Shown here in pieces: positions 16,095 through 24,112 of a stretch of DNA of 46,388 nucleotides. The DNA is from Natribacillus halophilus (GTDB lineage: Bacteria > Bacillota > Bacilli > Bacillales > Marinococcaceae). Each line of letters starts with the position of its first letter. Position 1 is the first letter of the stretch. A model generated the notes under the pieces. It had not been told where the DNA came from, did no database searches, and was given only the letters and a program-made list of their open reading frames with translations. The position numbers and the translations under genes were made by a program. The stretch is taken from the NCBI RefSeq assembly GCF_900100185.1, contig NZ_FNEN01000018.1:1-46388 (forward strand). The letters run 5' to 3'.

Positions 16095-18590
16095 CTATGC
16101 ATCTTTCGCGAACGGTTGTGCCCACCTCCCCATCGGAATCGTTGCCCATTTCGGCGTGTTACGACGAACCTTTGTCACAACAACGGTCATATCATCGCTA
16201 ATAGAGCCGTTACTCATTCGAATGACTTCCTCAAGCAAAAGATCAGCCATGAGTTGCGAATCCTCCGGTTCAATATCTCGAATTAAACGCTTCATCCAAC
16301 GTTCCTTATTTTCAATAAACCGGGCGCTATCGAATAAACCATCACTCATCATTACAAGGACATCCTCATCCTGAAGGCGTTCCCTCTTGATATCAAAATT
16401 GGCCTCTGAAACGATTCCCATCGGTAAATTTCCCGCTTCCACCGTAAACACGCGATCTCCCCGTTTCACAAAGCTTGGCATGGAGCCGATTTTGAGGAAA
16501 TTGGCATCTGCGGTCTGTAAATCGATCATCGTCAAGTCAAGCGTGGAAAACATTTCATCATCGGCGCGCAGGGATAAGACTGAATTCATGGACTGGATGG
16601 CGACCCGTTCATCAATGCCGGACTTCAATATATTTTGCAGCAACTCTAACGTTTCTTGACTCTCTCGATGGGCACGGCGGCCATTTCCCATCCCGTCACT
16701 AATCGCCACCGCATACTTTCCAAACCCGAGCTGCATCGCGGCATGATTATCTCCCGAAAGCCATGCCCCCCCTCTTGCCACGGTTGCCGAACCTGTATCG
16801 ATCGTGTATGTTTTGGCGGAAGCGAACGTCACCTGATTCTCGGCGTTCAAATCATCGTTGTGTATCGCCTCCACGATAATATGGTCGGATAGAATGCCGG
16901 ATAGCATCGGGGCGATTAACTTCTCAGCTTCCTCATGATCCATCCCCTTTCCGAGCACAATGTCAATGTGCACATCCCTCGGTGAGAGGTTATAAATATC
17001 CACACGTCCAATATTAAGACCGGCATCGAAAAGGGCCGTATAAATTTGTTCCTCCTGGTAATGATGGGCTTCTTTTTCTTTTTGGATTTCTTTGGCGAAC
17101 TCGCCCATGACTTCGGACACCCCCTGAAGCTGATCGGCCACAAGGTTACGGCTCTCTTCGAGCTGCCGTGCGTACAATTGCCGCATTTCGTGGGGCTCCC
17201 ATTGTTCTTTCATCGTGCGCACAATTCGATCCGGGTAAATACAATGGCGTTTCAAGCGTTCGTAGGTCGTCGGTTCAACCCTCTCCGTTTGTTCAATATC
17301 ATTCATAATGGTATGCATCACATCATAGGTTGTATCAAAGCGGTCCACCCAGCACCTTTCCTTGCGAAAACATTTCTGGCAAGTGTCTGAGGTGATATCT
17401 GCCAAAAAACGATCTTCCTCTTCGTCCGTAGTTTGAACATGCTTGTTACGCTGGTCCGGCGGCGAAAAACTGGCCGATAACGTTTGAAACAGATCCGAAA
17501 ATTTCTCCACTCGCGCTGCCGTAACATCGCGAATTTTACGAAGATACCGTTGTTGTTCACTGGAATACTCCATCGTGCCGGGAATATATTTAGCCATATA
17601 ATCCGTTAGCGCTTTCGGAGTGAGCAGGAAAAGACCGACAGCAACCGCGGACTCCATCACTGTAATCGTTGCATTGTTCATGCCGCTTCCGTATAACGCG
17701 ATTAACGCCGTCCCCACCAAGAGCCCAGTACTTACCCCGAGTTTTTTTCCTTCTTTCAATAACCCCCCGAGTAATCCGGCAAACGCGAGCAAACTCATGT
17801 AGTACAAATTCGCCACGGCCGCTAAACTGAGCACAAGTCCCGTGACCACCCCGACCGTCGCCCCGATCGCCGCGCCGCCAACAAGTGCAAACAACAGTAC
17901 AAGATAACGGGCAAGCACATGCTCAGCGCCCAGTCCATAGATCACCCAACCGATCGCTCCGGTCATGACAGACGCCAATAAAATGATAAAACAGATAATC
18001 TCTTCATTTTTTAACGACCGCTGTTTTTTACGTACGTCCAATAACGGCAGGCTTTGGATAAAAATCATCGTCAACATTAAAGCCAGCGCTGCTTCAATGC
18101 CTGCCATAAGCCAATGATACTGGGTCATCGCCGCTTCGCCGACGCCCGTCACCATAACCCTCGATGCCAGGGAGGCAAGGAAAACAGCCGCGGGTAATGT
18201 CCATCTCCGGTTGTAACCTATGTACTGAGCCACTCTATAAAACAGGAGAAATAACAACAGCCCCGCGAGCACATACGGAATATTAAAGGTTAGCCCCCAT
18301 AAAGTTCCTGCGATCACAGCTACAGCGGCCAATGCCGCCTTTTCCTTTTTCCAGGCAAACACCGCCGCGAAAAAAGGAATCGCAAATGGATAGAGATCCG
18401 ATAAAATCGCGGCTCGTCCCAACATGACCCCGACGAGGAACAATAGCAATCCCCATTTTAGAAACACTACCGCCGTCCCTTTTTGGATACTGTGCGCGCC
18501 TTTCTTCCAGAGATCTTTCCCGCGAGCCATCCAATCAGAGGGTTTAAACACTTTCCCAAGCTGATTCTGCATCGATTCTTTTTGCAACAT
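16095..18590 (-). CDS. spoIIE: Stage II sporulation protein E (PP2C phosphatase)
   Basis: Dephosphorylates SpoIIAA to free sigma-F in the forespore and helps place the polar septum with FtsZ. The 831-aa product has an N-terminal block of about ten membrane segments (residues about 45-325), a central regulatory region with a cysteine cluster (CQKCFRKERCW), and a C-terminal PP2C domain with AISDGMGNGRRAHRES and VLVMMSDGLFD. The ATG at 18590, 5 nt after GGTGG, is favoured over GTGs at 18602 and 18599. The promoter is at 18628-18660. Confidence 0.96.
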   Translation of the reverse strand: MLQKESMQNQLGKVFKPSDWMARGKDLWKKGAHSIQKGTAVVFLKWGLLLFLVGVMLGRAAILSDLYPFAIPFFAAVFAWKKEKAALAAVAVIAGTLWGLTFNIPYVLAGLLLFLLFYRVAQYIGYNRRWTLPAAVFLASLASRVMVTGVGEAAMTQYHWLMAGIEAALALMLTMIFIQSLPLLDVRKKQRSLKNEEIICFIILLASVMTGAIGWVIYGLGAEHVLARYLVLLFALVGGAAIGATVGVVTGLVLSLAAVANLYYMSLLAFAGLLGGLLKEGKKLGVSTGLLVGTALIALYGSGMNNATITVMESAVAVGLFLLTPKALTDYMAKYIPGTMEYSSEQQRYLRKIRDVTAARVEKFSDLFQTLSASFSPPDQRNKHVQTTDEEEDRFLADITSDTCQKCFRKERCWVDRFDTTYDVMHTIMNDIEQTERVEPTTYERLKRHCIYPDRIVRTMKEQWEPHEMRQLYARQLEESRNLVADQLQGVSEVMGEFAKEIQKEKEAHHYQEEQIYTALFDAGLNIGRVDIYNLSPRDVHIDIVLGKGMDHEEAEKLIAPMLSGILSDHIIVEAIHNDDLNAENQVTFASAKTYTIDTGSATVARGGAWLSGDNHAAMQLGFGKYAVAISDGMGNGRRAHRESQETLELLQNILKSGIDERVAIQSMNSVLSLRADDEMFSTLDLTMIDLQTADANFLKIGSMPSFVKRGDRVFTVEAGNLPMGIVSEANFDIKRERLQDEDVLVMMSDGLFDSARFIENKERWMKRLIRDIEPEDSQLMADLLLEEVIRMSNGSISDDMTVVVTKVRRNTPKWATIPMGRWAQPFAKDA

Positions 18591-18627
18591 GTGCGCCACC
18601 ACCGTTTTTTAATTTTCTTAGTGATGG

Positions 18628-18662
18628 AGTATAAACGGTTAAAGGCGCAACGTTTGTCAGAA
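18628..18662 (-). promoter_or_regulatory. spoIIE promoter with 21-bp spacing and Spo0A-like box
   Basis: The minus strand shows CTGACA (18655-18660) and TATACT (18628-18633) separated by 21 bp. The B. subtilis spoIIE promoter is known for the same unusual 21-bp spacing and activation by Spo0A~P. A 0A-box-like TTTGTCAGAA (18653-18662, plus strand) overlaps the -35, and a second GTCGAA stands near 18687-18692. Confidence 0.7.
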
Positions 18663-18831
18663 TACGGTTGTGATCAAAAAAATCGTTCGACGGCTTTCAC
18701 AGGAAAGGAAAAAGGTGATTCTTCCAACACATTCCATGGAAGGCAGGAAAATATTTTTGGGATTTTGGCCATCAGGGAGAAAGAAATGTATCGATTAAGC
18801 GTGGAATGCCCGGTTTTCCGACAGTAAGGTG

Positions 18832-18855
18832 AAAAAAAAGAGGCCGTTGGCCTCT
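18832..18855 (-). terminator. tRNA-Met terminator
   Basis: On the minus strand GAGGCC-AAC-GGCCTC (18840-18854) is followed by TTTTTTTT. It ends the single-tRNA transcript before the spoIIE promoter. Confidence 0.92.
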
Positions 18856-18876
18856 ATTGTTGTTGATTCATTTAAT

Positions 18877-18953
18877 TGGTAGCGGCGGAGGGAATCGAAC
18901 CCCCGACCTTACGGGTATGAACCGTACGCTCTAGCCAGCTGAGCTACACCGCC
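18877..18953 (-). tRNA. tRNA-Met (anticodon CAT, elongator)
   Basis: A complete cloverleaf on the minus strand: acceptor GGCGGTG / CGCCGCT, D-arm GCTC...GAGC, anticodon stem TACGG / CCGTA around TTCATAC, T-arm GGGGGTTCGATTCCCTC and an encoded 3' CCA (18877-18879). The fully paired acceptor and the lack of a GGG/CCC anticodon stem indicate the elongator rather than the initiator. It stands alone; B. subtilis has tRNA-Met plus tRNA-Glu at this position. Confidence 0.96.
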
Positions 18954-18972
18954 TTCTAAGAACACAGGCTAA

Positions 18973-19001
18973 ATTATAACGAGTGTCTTTAGTGAAGTCA
19001 A
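18973..19001 (-). promoter_or_regulatory. tRNA-Met promoter
   Basis: The minus strand shows TTGACT (18996-19001), 17 bp, TATAAT (18973-18978), about 20 nt before the tRNA 5' end: a near-consensus sigma-A promoter. Confidence 0.88.
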
Positions 19002-19010
19002 TGGAGTAAT

Positions 19011-19042
19011 GCAAAAAAGAGAAGCATCCGCCTCTCTTTTTT
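19011..19042 (-). terminator. yabR terminator (symmetrical, possibly bidirectional)
   Basis: GCAAAAAAGAGA (19011-19022) and TCTCTTTTTTGC (19031-19042) form an inverted repeat with A/T runs on both sides; a G+C-rich core GAGAGGC/GCTTCTC strengthens it on the minus strand. It closes the yabN-rqcP-yabP-yabQ-divIC-yabR unit. Confidence 0.85.
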
Positions 19043-19073
19043 GCTTTCTATCATACAGTTGAAACAGTGTAAG

Positions 19074-19454
19074 TTATCGTCTCGATCCACCGCCCCTTTT
19101 ACTTTCGGATTGCTTTCGCAGGGTTGCCAGGTTCTCTTCACTATCTTTAAGAAAACGGTTCATCTTATCTTCGAAAGATTGCTTTGATTCCCGTTTCCCG
19201 CCTCCTTGCCTACGCTTTCGATCCTGTGCCTTGCGGATCGATAGACCGATTTTCCCGTCATCCCCTACTTTGAGCACTTTTACCGTGACGTCGTCCCCAA
19301 CCTTTATAAATTCATTGATATCCTTTACATATTGGTCGGCGACTTCACTGATATGCACTAGCCCCGTTTGCCCCTCCGGTAAATCAACAAATGCTCCAAA
19401 GTGGGTAACGCCGGTGACCTTACCCTGATACTTACTGCCTGTTTCAATCGACAT
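19074..19454 (-). CDS. yabR: S1-domain RNA-binding protein (YabR-like)
   Basis: A 126-aa protein with one S1 domain in the first about 75 residues (GKVTGVTHFGAFVDLPEGQT, GLVHISEVAD, KVLKVGDDGKIGLSIR), followed by a basic, charged tail rich in Lys, Arg, Ser and Glu. It is likely a general stress or ribosome-associated RNA-binding protein. GGAGG is about 13 nt before the ATG, slightly far. It lies about 110 nt after divIC, with the terminator at 19011 behind it. Confidence 0.9.
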   Translation of the reverse strand: MSIETGSKYQGKVTGVTHFGAFVDLPEGQTGLVHISEVADQYVKDINEFIKVGDDVTVKVLKVGDDGKIGLSIRKAQDRKRRQGGGKRESKQSFEDKMNRFLKDSEENLATLRKQSESKRGGGSRR

Positions 19455-19564
19455 TGTACGAAATGCTCCTCCTTAATTTTTTTCACTCCGGGGACTCTGG
19501 ATCCCCAAGGTATCTTTAGCATACATGATGTTTATCTTATGAGCAAAAAAATGAACCGTGACAG

Positions 19565-19954
19565 CTATTCTTCTTCATCCGGCAGCTTAAACAGCGTTTC
19601 ATCCGGCCTGGACATATAAAAGTCTTTGCGGGCAATTTCGGTAATGTACTCTTCATCATTATAGTTCACGATTTCTTGTTCGAGATGCTCTTCATTCTCT
19701 TCAAGCGCTTCCAGCTCCGCTTGTAATTCGGCTTTTTCCGCTTCATTCGCTTCGATCATGCCATGTTGTGAAATGAGACCTATACTTGAGAAAATAACAA
19801 CGACACCGGCTGCCAAGCCAATGACGGTTAACCTCCGCCTTAACCCGCGTTTCCGTCGTTGTTCACGCATAGCCAATCGTTGTTGTTCCTGTTCTTTCAT
19901 CTTGTGCCTATTCAACTGTGTAACCTTACGGTTTGGGGGAATACCGGACGCCAT
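19565..19954 (-). CDS. divIC: Cell division protein DivIC
   Basis: A 129-aa bitopic septum protein that works with FtsL and DivIB. It has a cytoplasmic basic N terminus (RRKRGLRRR), one membrane segment at about 42-61 (LTVIGLAAGVVVIFSSIGLI), a coiled coil rich in Glu and Ala (about 67-100), and the DivIC signature YITEIARKDFYMSRPDE. AGGAGGAG lies 9 nt before the ATG at 19954; 45 upstream residues are rejected. It follows yabQ by 5 nt. Confidence 0.94.
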   Translation of the reverse strand: MASGIPPNRKVTQLNRHKMKEQEQQRLAMREQRRKRGLRRRLTVIGLAAGVVVIFSSIGLISQHGMIEANEAEKAELQAELEALEENEEHLEQEIVNYNDEEYITEIARKDFYMSRPDETLFKLPDEEE

Positions 19955-19959
19955 TAGTC

Positions 19960-20508
19960 TTATCTCCTCCTGTAAAACCAGTTTCTCAGGCGGCTCCACC
20001 ATCTTTTCACAAACGATACAGCGCGGGGACCACCCACCCCCAAATACAGCGGACGCCCTAACAAATAAGCGACTTGATAGAGCACCCATCGTATGCTTTG
20101 ATAGATGATCATGAGCACTTGCCTCGTTCCTTTATATAACCATACCACAGGAGTCCATAAGAACAAATAGAAGATTCTCAAAATCATCGCATAAATAGTA
20201 TTGACAACCTTGATCACAACTTCCAGCACTCGTAAAAACAACGGACGCACCGTCTGCCAATACGTGAAAAAACCTAGAATGATCGACAGGAAAATATAGA
20301 AGCGCAAATCGCCATCATTCATTTGAAATAAAACGACAAAAACGAGAATGGCCTGTACGATCCAAAAGCAAAGATCACCGAAGGCTTGGCGCCATTTGGA
20401 TCTGGCTGCCTGCGGCAAACAGCGATGATAGACATCGAGCTGGGCCGCGATAGCAGCGCCGGCAATCATCATGGCGAAAAACGTTTGAAACTGAACGTCT
20501 AGTGTCAC
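19960..20508 (-). CDS. yabQ: Spore cortex biosynthesis membrane protein YabQ
   Basis: A 182-aa membrane protein with about four hydrophobic segments (FQTFFAMMIAGAAIAAQLD, FWIVQAILVFVVLFQ, FYIFLSIILGFFTYW, LRIFYLFLWTPVVWLY) and a basic C terminus. In B. subtilis YabQ is needed for the cortex and sits in the outer forespore membrane. The start is GTG at 20508, whose GTGA overlaps the yabP stop, so the two genes are translationally coupled. It is longer at the C terminus than many relatives. Confidence 0.88.
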   Translation of the reverse strand: MTLDVQFQTFFAMMIAGAAIAAQLDVYHRCLPQAARSKWRQAFGDLCFWIVQAILVFVVLFQMNDGDLRFYIFLSIILGFFTYWQTVRPLFLRVLEVVIKVVNTIYAMILRIFYLFLWTPVVWLYKGTRQVLMIIYQSIRWVLYQVAYLLGRPLYLGVGGPRAVSFVKRWWSRLRNWFYRRR

Positions 20509-20813
20509 TTGAATAACTTCCCGATAAAGCCTTTTGGTTTCCCGTGCCCGTGTTCATCCACATAGATGAGATCATCAACTTTCCCTTCGATCGAGGCCAG
20601 GCCATTTTCCACGTTCAGGTTTTTCATATACAATTCTTTGCCTCGCACCGCCAAATATCCCATAACGGTTTCGAGCAAAATTTCCCGGCTGTCAAAACTT
20701 TCGACTTCCTTGACTCCGCTGATCTCCAAGATCTTCCGCCCTTTTAAAACGATATCATGGTCAGGTGCAGACCCTTCGCTTTTGTATCGTTGCTGCGGCC
20801 CAAAGTCGTTCAT
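20505..20813 (-). CDS. yabP: Sporulation protein YabP
   Basis: A 102-aa YabP/YqfC-family protein of the spore coat/cortex programme, with HDIVLKGRKILEISGVKEV, EILLETVMGYLAVRGKELY and LNVENGLASIEGKVDDLIY, the family core. GGGGGG lies 6 nt before the ATG at 20813; the upstream in-frame MFFFSPCMHK extension is rejected. A 96-nt gap separates it from rqcP, long enough for a sporulation promoter, but no clear sigma-E site is seen. Confidence 0.93.
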   Translation of the reverse strand: MNDFGPQQRYKSEGSAPDHDIVLKGRKILEISGVKEVESFDSREILLETVMGYLAVRGKELYMKNLNVENGLASIEGKVDDLIYVDEHGHGKPKGFIGKLFK

Positions 20814-20909
20814 GATAATCCCCCCAGGAATGACATTCATTACCGCCAGCTTATGCATACAAGGGGAAAAAAAGAACAAGCTTCGTCCAATGTCGGCGGT
20901 CGGATCGGA

Positions 20910-21173
20910 TCACTCCTCCTCCGCTTTCGCTTCCTCAAGCGTTGTGTACAGGTTCGTCGCTTCTCCTTTCTGTGCCGCGTTGTCAAGACGTTCCACACGA
21001 ACCTTGACGGTTTTGCGCCCGTACTGAATCGTAACTTCATCCCCGGGGCTCACCTCGGTCCCGGCTTTCGCCACTTGTCCGTTCACTTGCAGACGGCCCG
21101 CGCCTGCCACTTCTTTGGCGATCGTGCGCCTTTTAATAAGACGAGAGACTTTCAGAAATTTATCAATACGCAT
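20910..21173 (-). CDS. rqcP: Ribosome quality control factor RqcP (S4 domain, YabO)
   Basis: Acts with RqcH on obstructed 50S subunits during alanine-tail synthesis. The 87-aa protein is a single S4 RNA-binding domain: MRIDKFLKVSRLIKRRTIAK, AGRLQVNGQVAK, VSPGDEVTIQYG, then a short acidic tail. The ATG at 21173 gives the family N terminus, with AAGGG 9 nt upstream; ATG 21182 is too near that site. It lies 12 nt after yabN. Confidence 0.93.
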   Translation of the reverse strand: MRIDKFLKVSRLIKRRTIAKEVAGAGRLQVNGQVAKAGTEVSPGDEVTIQYGRKTVKVRVERLDNAAQKGEATNLYTTLEEAKAEEE

Positions 21174-21185
21174 ATTCGTCATCCC

Positions 21186-22658
21186 TTACATTTCTTTGTT
21201 TTTGGCTTGCTCCCAATAGCGGTCCATTTCCGGCAGATCGCTTTCTTCCGGTGTTTTCCCGACTGCTTTCAACTGCTCTTCCACATATTGAAAACGCCGA
21301 ATGAATTTGCGGTTCGTCATCAGCAATGCTTCCTCCGGCTGAATCTTATACGTTCGCGCAAGGTTTACGAGAATAAAGAAAACATCGCCGAGTTCTTTTT
21401 TTGCATCTTCGGCGTGGTTCTCTGCCAGGGCTTCCTTGAACTCCGTGATTTCTTCTTCGAGTTTCTCCCACATCGGTGCTTTTTCATCCCATTGGAATCC
21501 TAACTTCGCCGTTTTCTTCTGAATCTCATAAGCGTTCATGAGCGCGGGCATGTTGCGCGGGATATCAACAAGGATGGACCCCGGGGCGCGGCTTTGTTTC
21601 TCGCTTGCTTTTATTTTATCCCAACGCACTTCTACATCTTCGGCGCGATCACCTTCAATTTTTTCCTTAAAAACATGCGGATGGCGACGAATCATCTTCT
21701 CGGTTAAAGCGGCGATGACGTCTTCGATCGCGAAATAGCCTTCGTCTTCGCCGATTTGGGCGTGCAGGAGAACTTGCAGGAGGACGTCACCGAGTTCTTC
21801 GACGAGATGATCGTCGTCTTCTTCGTCAATCGCTTCCAGAACCTCATACGTTTCTTCCAGTAAAAACCGCTTTAATGTAAAATGGGTCTGCTTCCGGTCC
21901 CACGGGCAACCGTCAGGGCTCCGCAATATGCGAATCACCTCTCGAAGACGGGTGAACGTATGCCGCAAATAGTTTTCATCCGGCACCGGCGGCACGTAAA
22001 GGACGGTGAGATTGCTGACATCCATTTCACGATCGAGCTCAAAAAGCGGAAGCGTCCTCACATCCTCGTCAGGGGTTCCCGCCGCTTTGACGAGTGTAAC
22101 CGCGTAATCATCCGGAAAATGCGCCATCAACGTCAATTTCACTTCGGAGGCGATATAGCTGTCATACAGTTGTGAGACAAGCAGGTGCTGTTTTAAGGTG
22201 ATATCCTCCGCCGTAAGCGCAGTCGCATCAAGGAGCTGAAAGCCATCATTCGGATCGATGCGAAGCGCTGTAAACACGGGATCGAGAAAGCTTCCTCCTC
22301 CGACGACGGTTACGCTTACCCGCCCTTTTGCTTCCGCGGCCAGCAGAAGCTGCACGGTTTCTTCAGCGACGAGCGGATGCCCGGGCACGGCATAACGTAC
22401 GCCGTCACGGGACACCTCGGCCGCGCCGATCACCGCTTCTGCGATATGCTCATATACCGGTTGAAAGGAATCATACCTCTCGTAGATGGCATCGAAGGAT
22501 TCGAACACGACCCCTTCAGTCTGTAATTCTGCAATAACAGGGTGCTGAGCCGTGCGAGCATACACTATCTGCCCGCCTTGCAAGCGTCGATATGTGGCCA
22601 CTGGCAATTGCCCAAGATCACCCGCGCCTAAGCCAATAATCTCCACGGTCGGTTTCAT
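21186..22658 (-). CDS. yabN: Fusion of tetrapyrrole methylase-like domain and MazG NTP pyrophosphohydrolase (YabN)
   Basis: About 490 aa. The N-terminal half (about 1-215) is a SAM methyltransferase-like tetrapyrrole methylase domain starting VEIIGLGAGDLGQLP with YAVPGHPLVAEETV. The C-terminal half has two MazG repeats, each with the metal motif (LLEETYEVLEAIDEED...EELGDVLLQVLLHA; LEEEITEFKEAL...ELGDVFFILVNLA). It probably hydrolyses non-canonical or excess NTPs. The ATG at 22658 matches the family start; a TTG at 22670 with AAAGGAGC is an alternative. It follows the isochorismatase gene without a terminator. Confidence 0.93.
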   Translation of the reverse strand: MKPTVEIIGLGAGDLGQLPVATYRRLQGGQIVYARTAQHPVIAELQTEGVVFESFDAIYERYDSFQPVYEHIAEAVIGAAEVSRDGVRYAVPGHPLVAEETVQLLLAAEAKGRVSVTVVGGGSFLDPVFTALRIDPNDGFQLLDATALTAEDITLKQHLLVSQLYDSYIASEVKLTLMAHFPDDYAVTLVKAAGTPDEDVRTLPLFELDREMDVSNLTVLYVPPVPDENYLRHTFTRLREVIRILRSPDGCPWDRKQTHFTLKRFLLEETYEVLEAIDEEDDDHLVEELGDVLLQVLLHAQIGEDEGYFAIEDVIAALTEKMIRRHPHVFKEKIEGDRAEDVEVRWDKIKASEKQSRAPGSILVDIPRNMPALMNAYEIQKKTAKLGFQWDEKAPMWEKLEEEITEFKEALAENHAEDAKKELGDVFFILVNLARTYKIQPEEALLMTNRKFIRRFQYVEEQLKAVGKTPEESDLPEMDRYWEQAKNKEM

Positions 22659-22708
22659 ATTGTCCTTCAAGGTATTTTTCGCTCCTTTTACGTTGCCACT
22701 CTCTAAAT

Positions 22709-23275
22709 TTATCTCATCGCAAGCCTGATTTGATCGGATGTCGTTGTGTCCACGCCCAGCACGTCTGCCAATAAGGTCAGGGCGCGCTCGTTGGATTCTT
22801 TATAATTGGAAGCCGTGCAATCTTTCGGCACCCGGATGTCGTAGCCGCGCATATAAGCATCGTTCGCCGTAAAATGAATGCATTTATCACCCGCTACACC
22901 CGTGAGAATGAGATTTTTCACCTCTAAATGCCCAAGAAGCAAGGATAGCTGCGTTTTGAAAAAACCGGAAAACTGAGGCTTCAAAATAAAATAATCGTCC
23001 TCTTCCGGCAAAACGGTTTCTGACATTTCCTTTCCCCTGGAATCAGCGCTTGTACAAAATTTCACGATATCCCCGAAATCACTCTTCCATTTTCCATAAT
23101 TGTCGTTAACATAAATAACGGGGATGCCTAATTCTTTCGCGTAAGATTTTAATTCTTTCGTTTTCAGAGCAGCCTCAACCCCTTGCGGCTCCAGCAATTC
23201 CCCTTCCGGAAAATCCAGATTATTGATAAAATCGATAAGCAATAAAGCTGTCCCTGATTTTTGTTTCTCCAGCAT
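22709..23275 (-). CDS. Isochorismatase-family cysteine hydrolase
   Basis: A 188-aa alpha/beta hydrolase of the isochorismatase/nicotinamidase fold. The likely triad is D15 (LLLIDFINN), K99 (FILKPQFSGF) and C132 (LTGVAGDKCIHFTANDA), with a cis-peptide-like GVAG before the cysteine. The substrate is unknown; most such stand-alone proteins are amidases or uncharacterised. GGAGG lies 10 nt before the ATG. It is third in a unit with a CadD-like transporter and a 48-aa membrane peptide, where B. subtilis has yabM. No terminator separates it from yabN. Confidence 0.9.
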   Translation of the reverse strand: MLEKQKSGTALLLIDFINNLDFPEGELLEPQGVEAALKTKELKSYAKELGIPVIYVNDNYGKWKSDFGDIVKFCTSADSRGKEMSETVLPEEDDYFILKPQFSGFFKTQLSLLLGHLEVKNLILTGVAGDKCIHFTANDAYMRGYDIRVPKDCTASNYKESNERALTLLADVLGVDTTTSDQIRLAMR

Positions 23276-23290
23276 GGATGGCTTGCCTCC

Positions 23291-23437
23291 CTAGAAGAAT
23301 ATTCCCAACAACACGAGCGCTCCAATCACTAATACAGCAAGCGCCAATAACCTGAATAAACAGCCTACGCCCCGCTTGATTAACGGGAATAAAAAGATGA
23401 GCATGACAATGATAATAATAATCGTAAGCGGATCCAA
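23291..23437 (-). CDS. Small hydrophobic membrane peptide, 48 aa
   Basis: A TTG-initiated frame (start 23437) with GGGAGG 8 nt upstream encodes MDPLTIIIIIVMLIFLFPL, a short basic turn KRGVGCLFR, and LLALAVLVIGALVLLGIFF. It is predicted as a two-helix membrane hairpin. It lies 23 nt after the transporter gene and 15 nt before the isochorismatase gene, so it is very likely co-expressed. Function is unknown; a small transporter partner is one guess. The good ribosome site and tight spacing are the main reasons to call it. Confidence 0.6.
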   Translation of the reverse strand: MDPLTIIIIIVMLIFLFPLIKRGVGCLFRLLALAVLVIGALVLLGIFF

Positions 23438-23460
23438 TATACATCCCTCCCGGATCCATT

Positions 23461-24066
23461 TTAAAACAGTACCTCAAAGACTCCGTTTTCCAACATAATA
23501 TAAATTCCGAGGCCGATGAACACGATGGGAACCAACCCCTGTTCATATTTCTCTACCTTCTCTGCAATATACTTAATAGAGGCGAGTTGGTAACTGATAT
23601 AACACAGAACCCCTACCATGATCAAAAAGACGATAATGACCACGGGGATTTCGTTTACATTAAGCGTCGTAAAATAAGGAACATAAATGGCAAAATCATC
23701 TGCACTTGACGCTAATACAATAAAAGTGATCGTCAAGAATAAATGATTAAACCTCCCGGATGATAAAAGCGACAAGATGTCACTTTCCTCCGTCTCTTCT
23801 CCCCCTTTAAGCCACACTCTTATTCCTAAATATATGGGCAAAAGCCCAAGTAAACCGACGACCCATTGCTGAGGAATAAAGATCGTCCCGAGCGCTGCCA
23901 AAAGGCTCACCACGAAGATGATGGCCGTGCCTAAATACTGACCGATAACAATATATTTCAGCTGACCTTTTTTGCTCGTTTGCGAAAAAAGGATGATCAA
24001 GATAACGAGGTAATCGATCGCTGTAGCTACATACGCAATAATGGCAGTTAAAATCGTTATGGCCAT
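23461..24066 (-). CDS. CadD-family cadmium resistance/cation transporter
   Basis: A 201-aa membrane protein with about six segments: LTAIIAYVATAIDYLVILIIL at the start, then YIVIGQYLGTAIIFVVSLLAA, WVVGLLGLLPIYLGIRVWL, an acidic cytoplasmic loop (KGGEETEESD), FIVLASSADDFAIYVPYF and two more. The paired membrane motifs ATAIDYL and ASSADDFAIYVP are typical of CadD/LysE-like proteins. GGAG is 8 nt before the ATG. No CadC-type regulator is adjacent, but a palindrome covers the promoter (24084-24112). The substrate is not proven. Confidence 0.85.
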   Translation of the reverse strand: MAITILTAIIAYVATAIDYLVILIILFSQTSKKGQLKYIVIGQYLGTAIIFVVSLLAALGTIFIPQQWVVGLLGLLPIYLGIRVWLKGGEETEESDILSLLSSGRFNHLFLTITFIVLASSADDFAIYVPYFTTLNVNEIPVVIIVFLIMVGVLCYISYQLASIKYIAEKVEKYEQGLVPIVFIGLGIYIMLENGVFEVLF

Positions 24067-24083
24067 GCAGACAACTCCACTTT

Positions 24084-24112
24084 AATATAGCGAGCTATAT
24101 ATTTTTCTTCAA
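24084..24112 (-). promoter_or_regulatory. Promoter of the CadD-like operon with embedded palindromic operator
   Basis: The minus strand shows TTGAAG (24107-24112), 17 bp, TATATT (24084-24089). Within the spacer and -10 lies ATATAGC-GA-GCTATAT (24085-24100), a perfect 7-bp-arm inverted repeat placed to block RNA polymerase. The regulator is unknown; an ArsR/SmtB-like metal sensor would be logical. Confidence 0.65.

Noticed and set aside
20757-21503. 248-codon ORF antisense to rqcP/yabN
   Set aside because: It crosses three confident genes on the other strand and has no plausible start signals.
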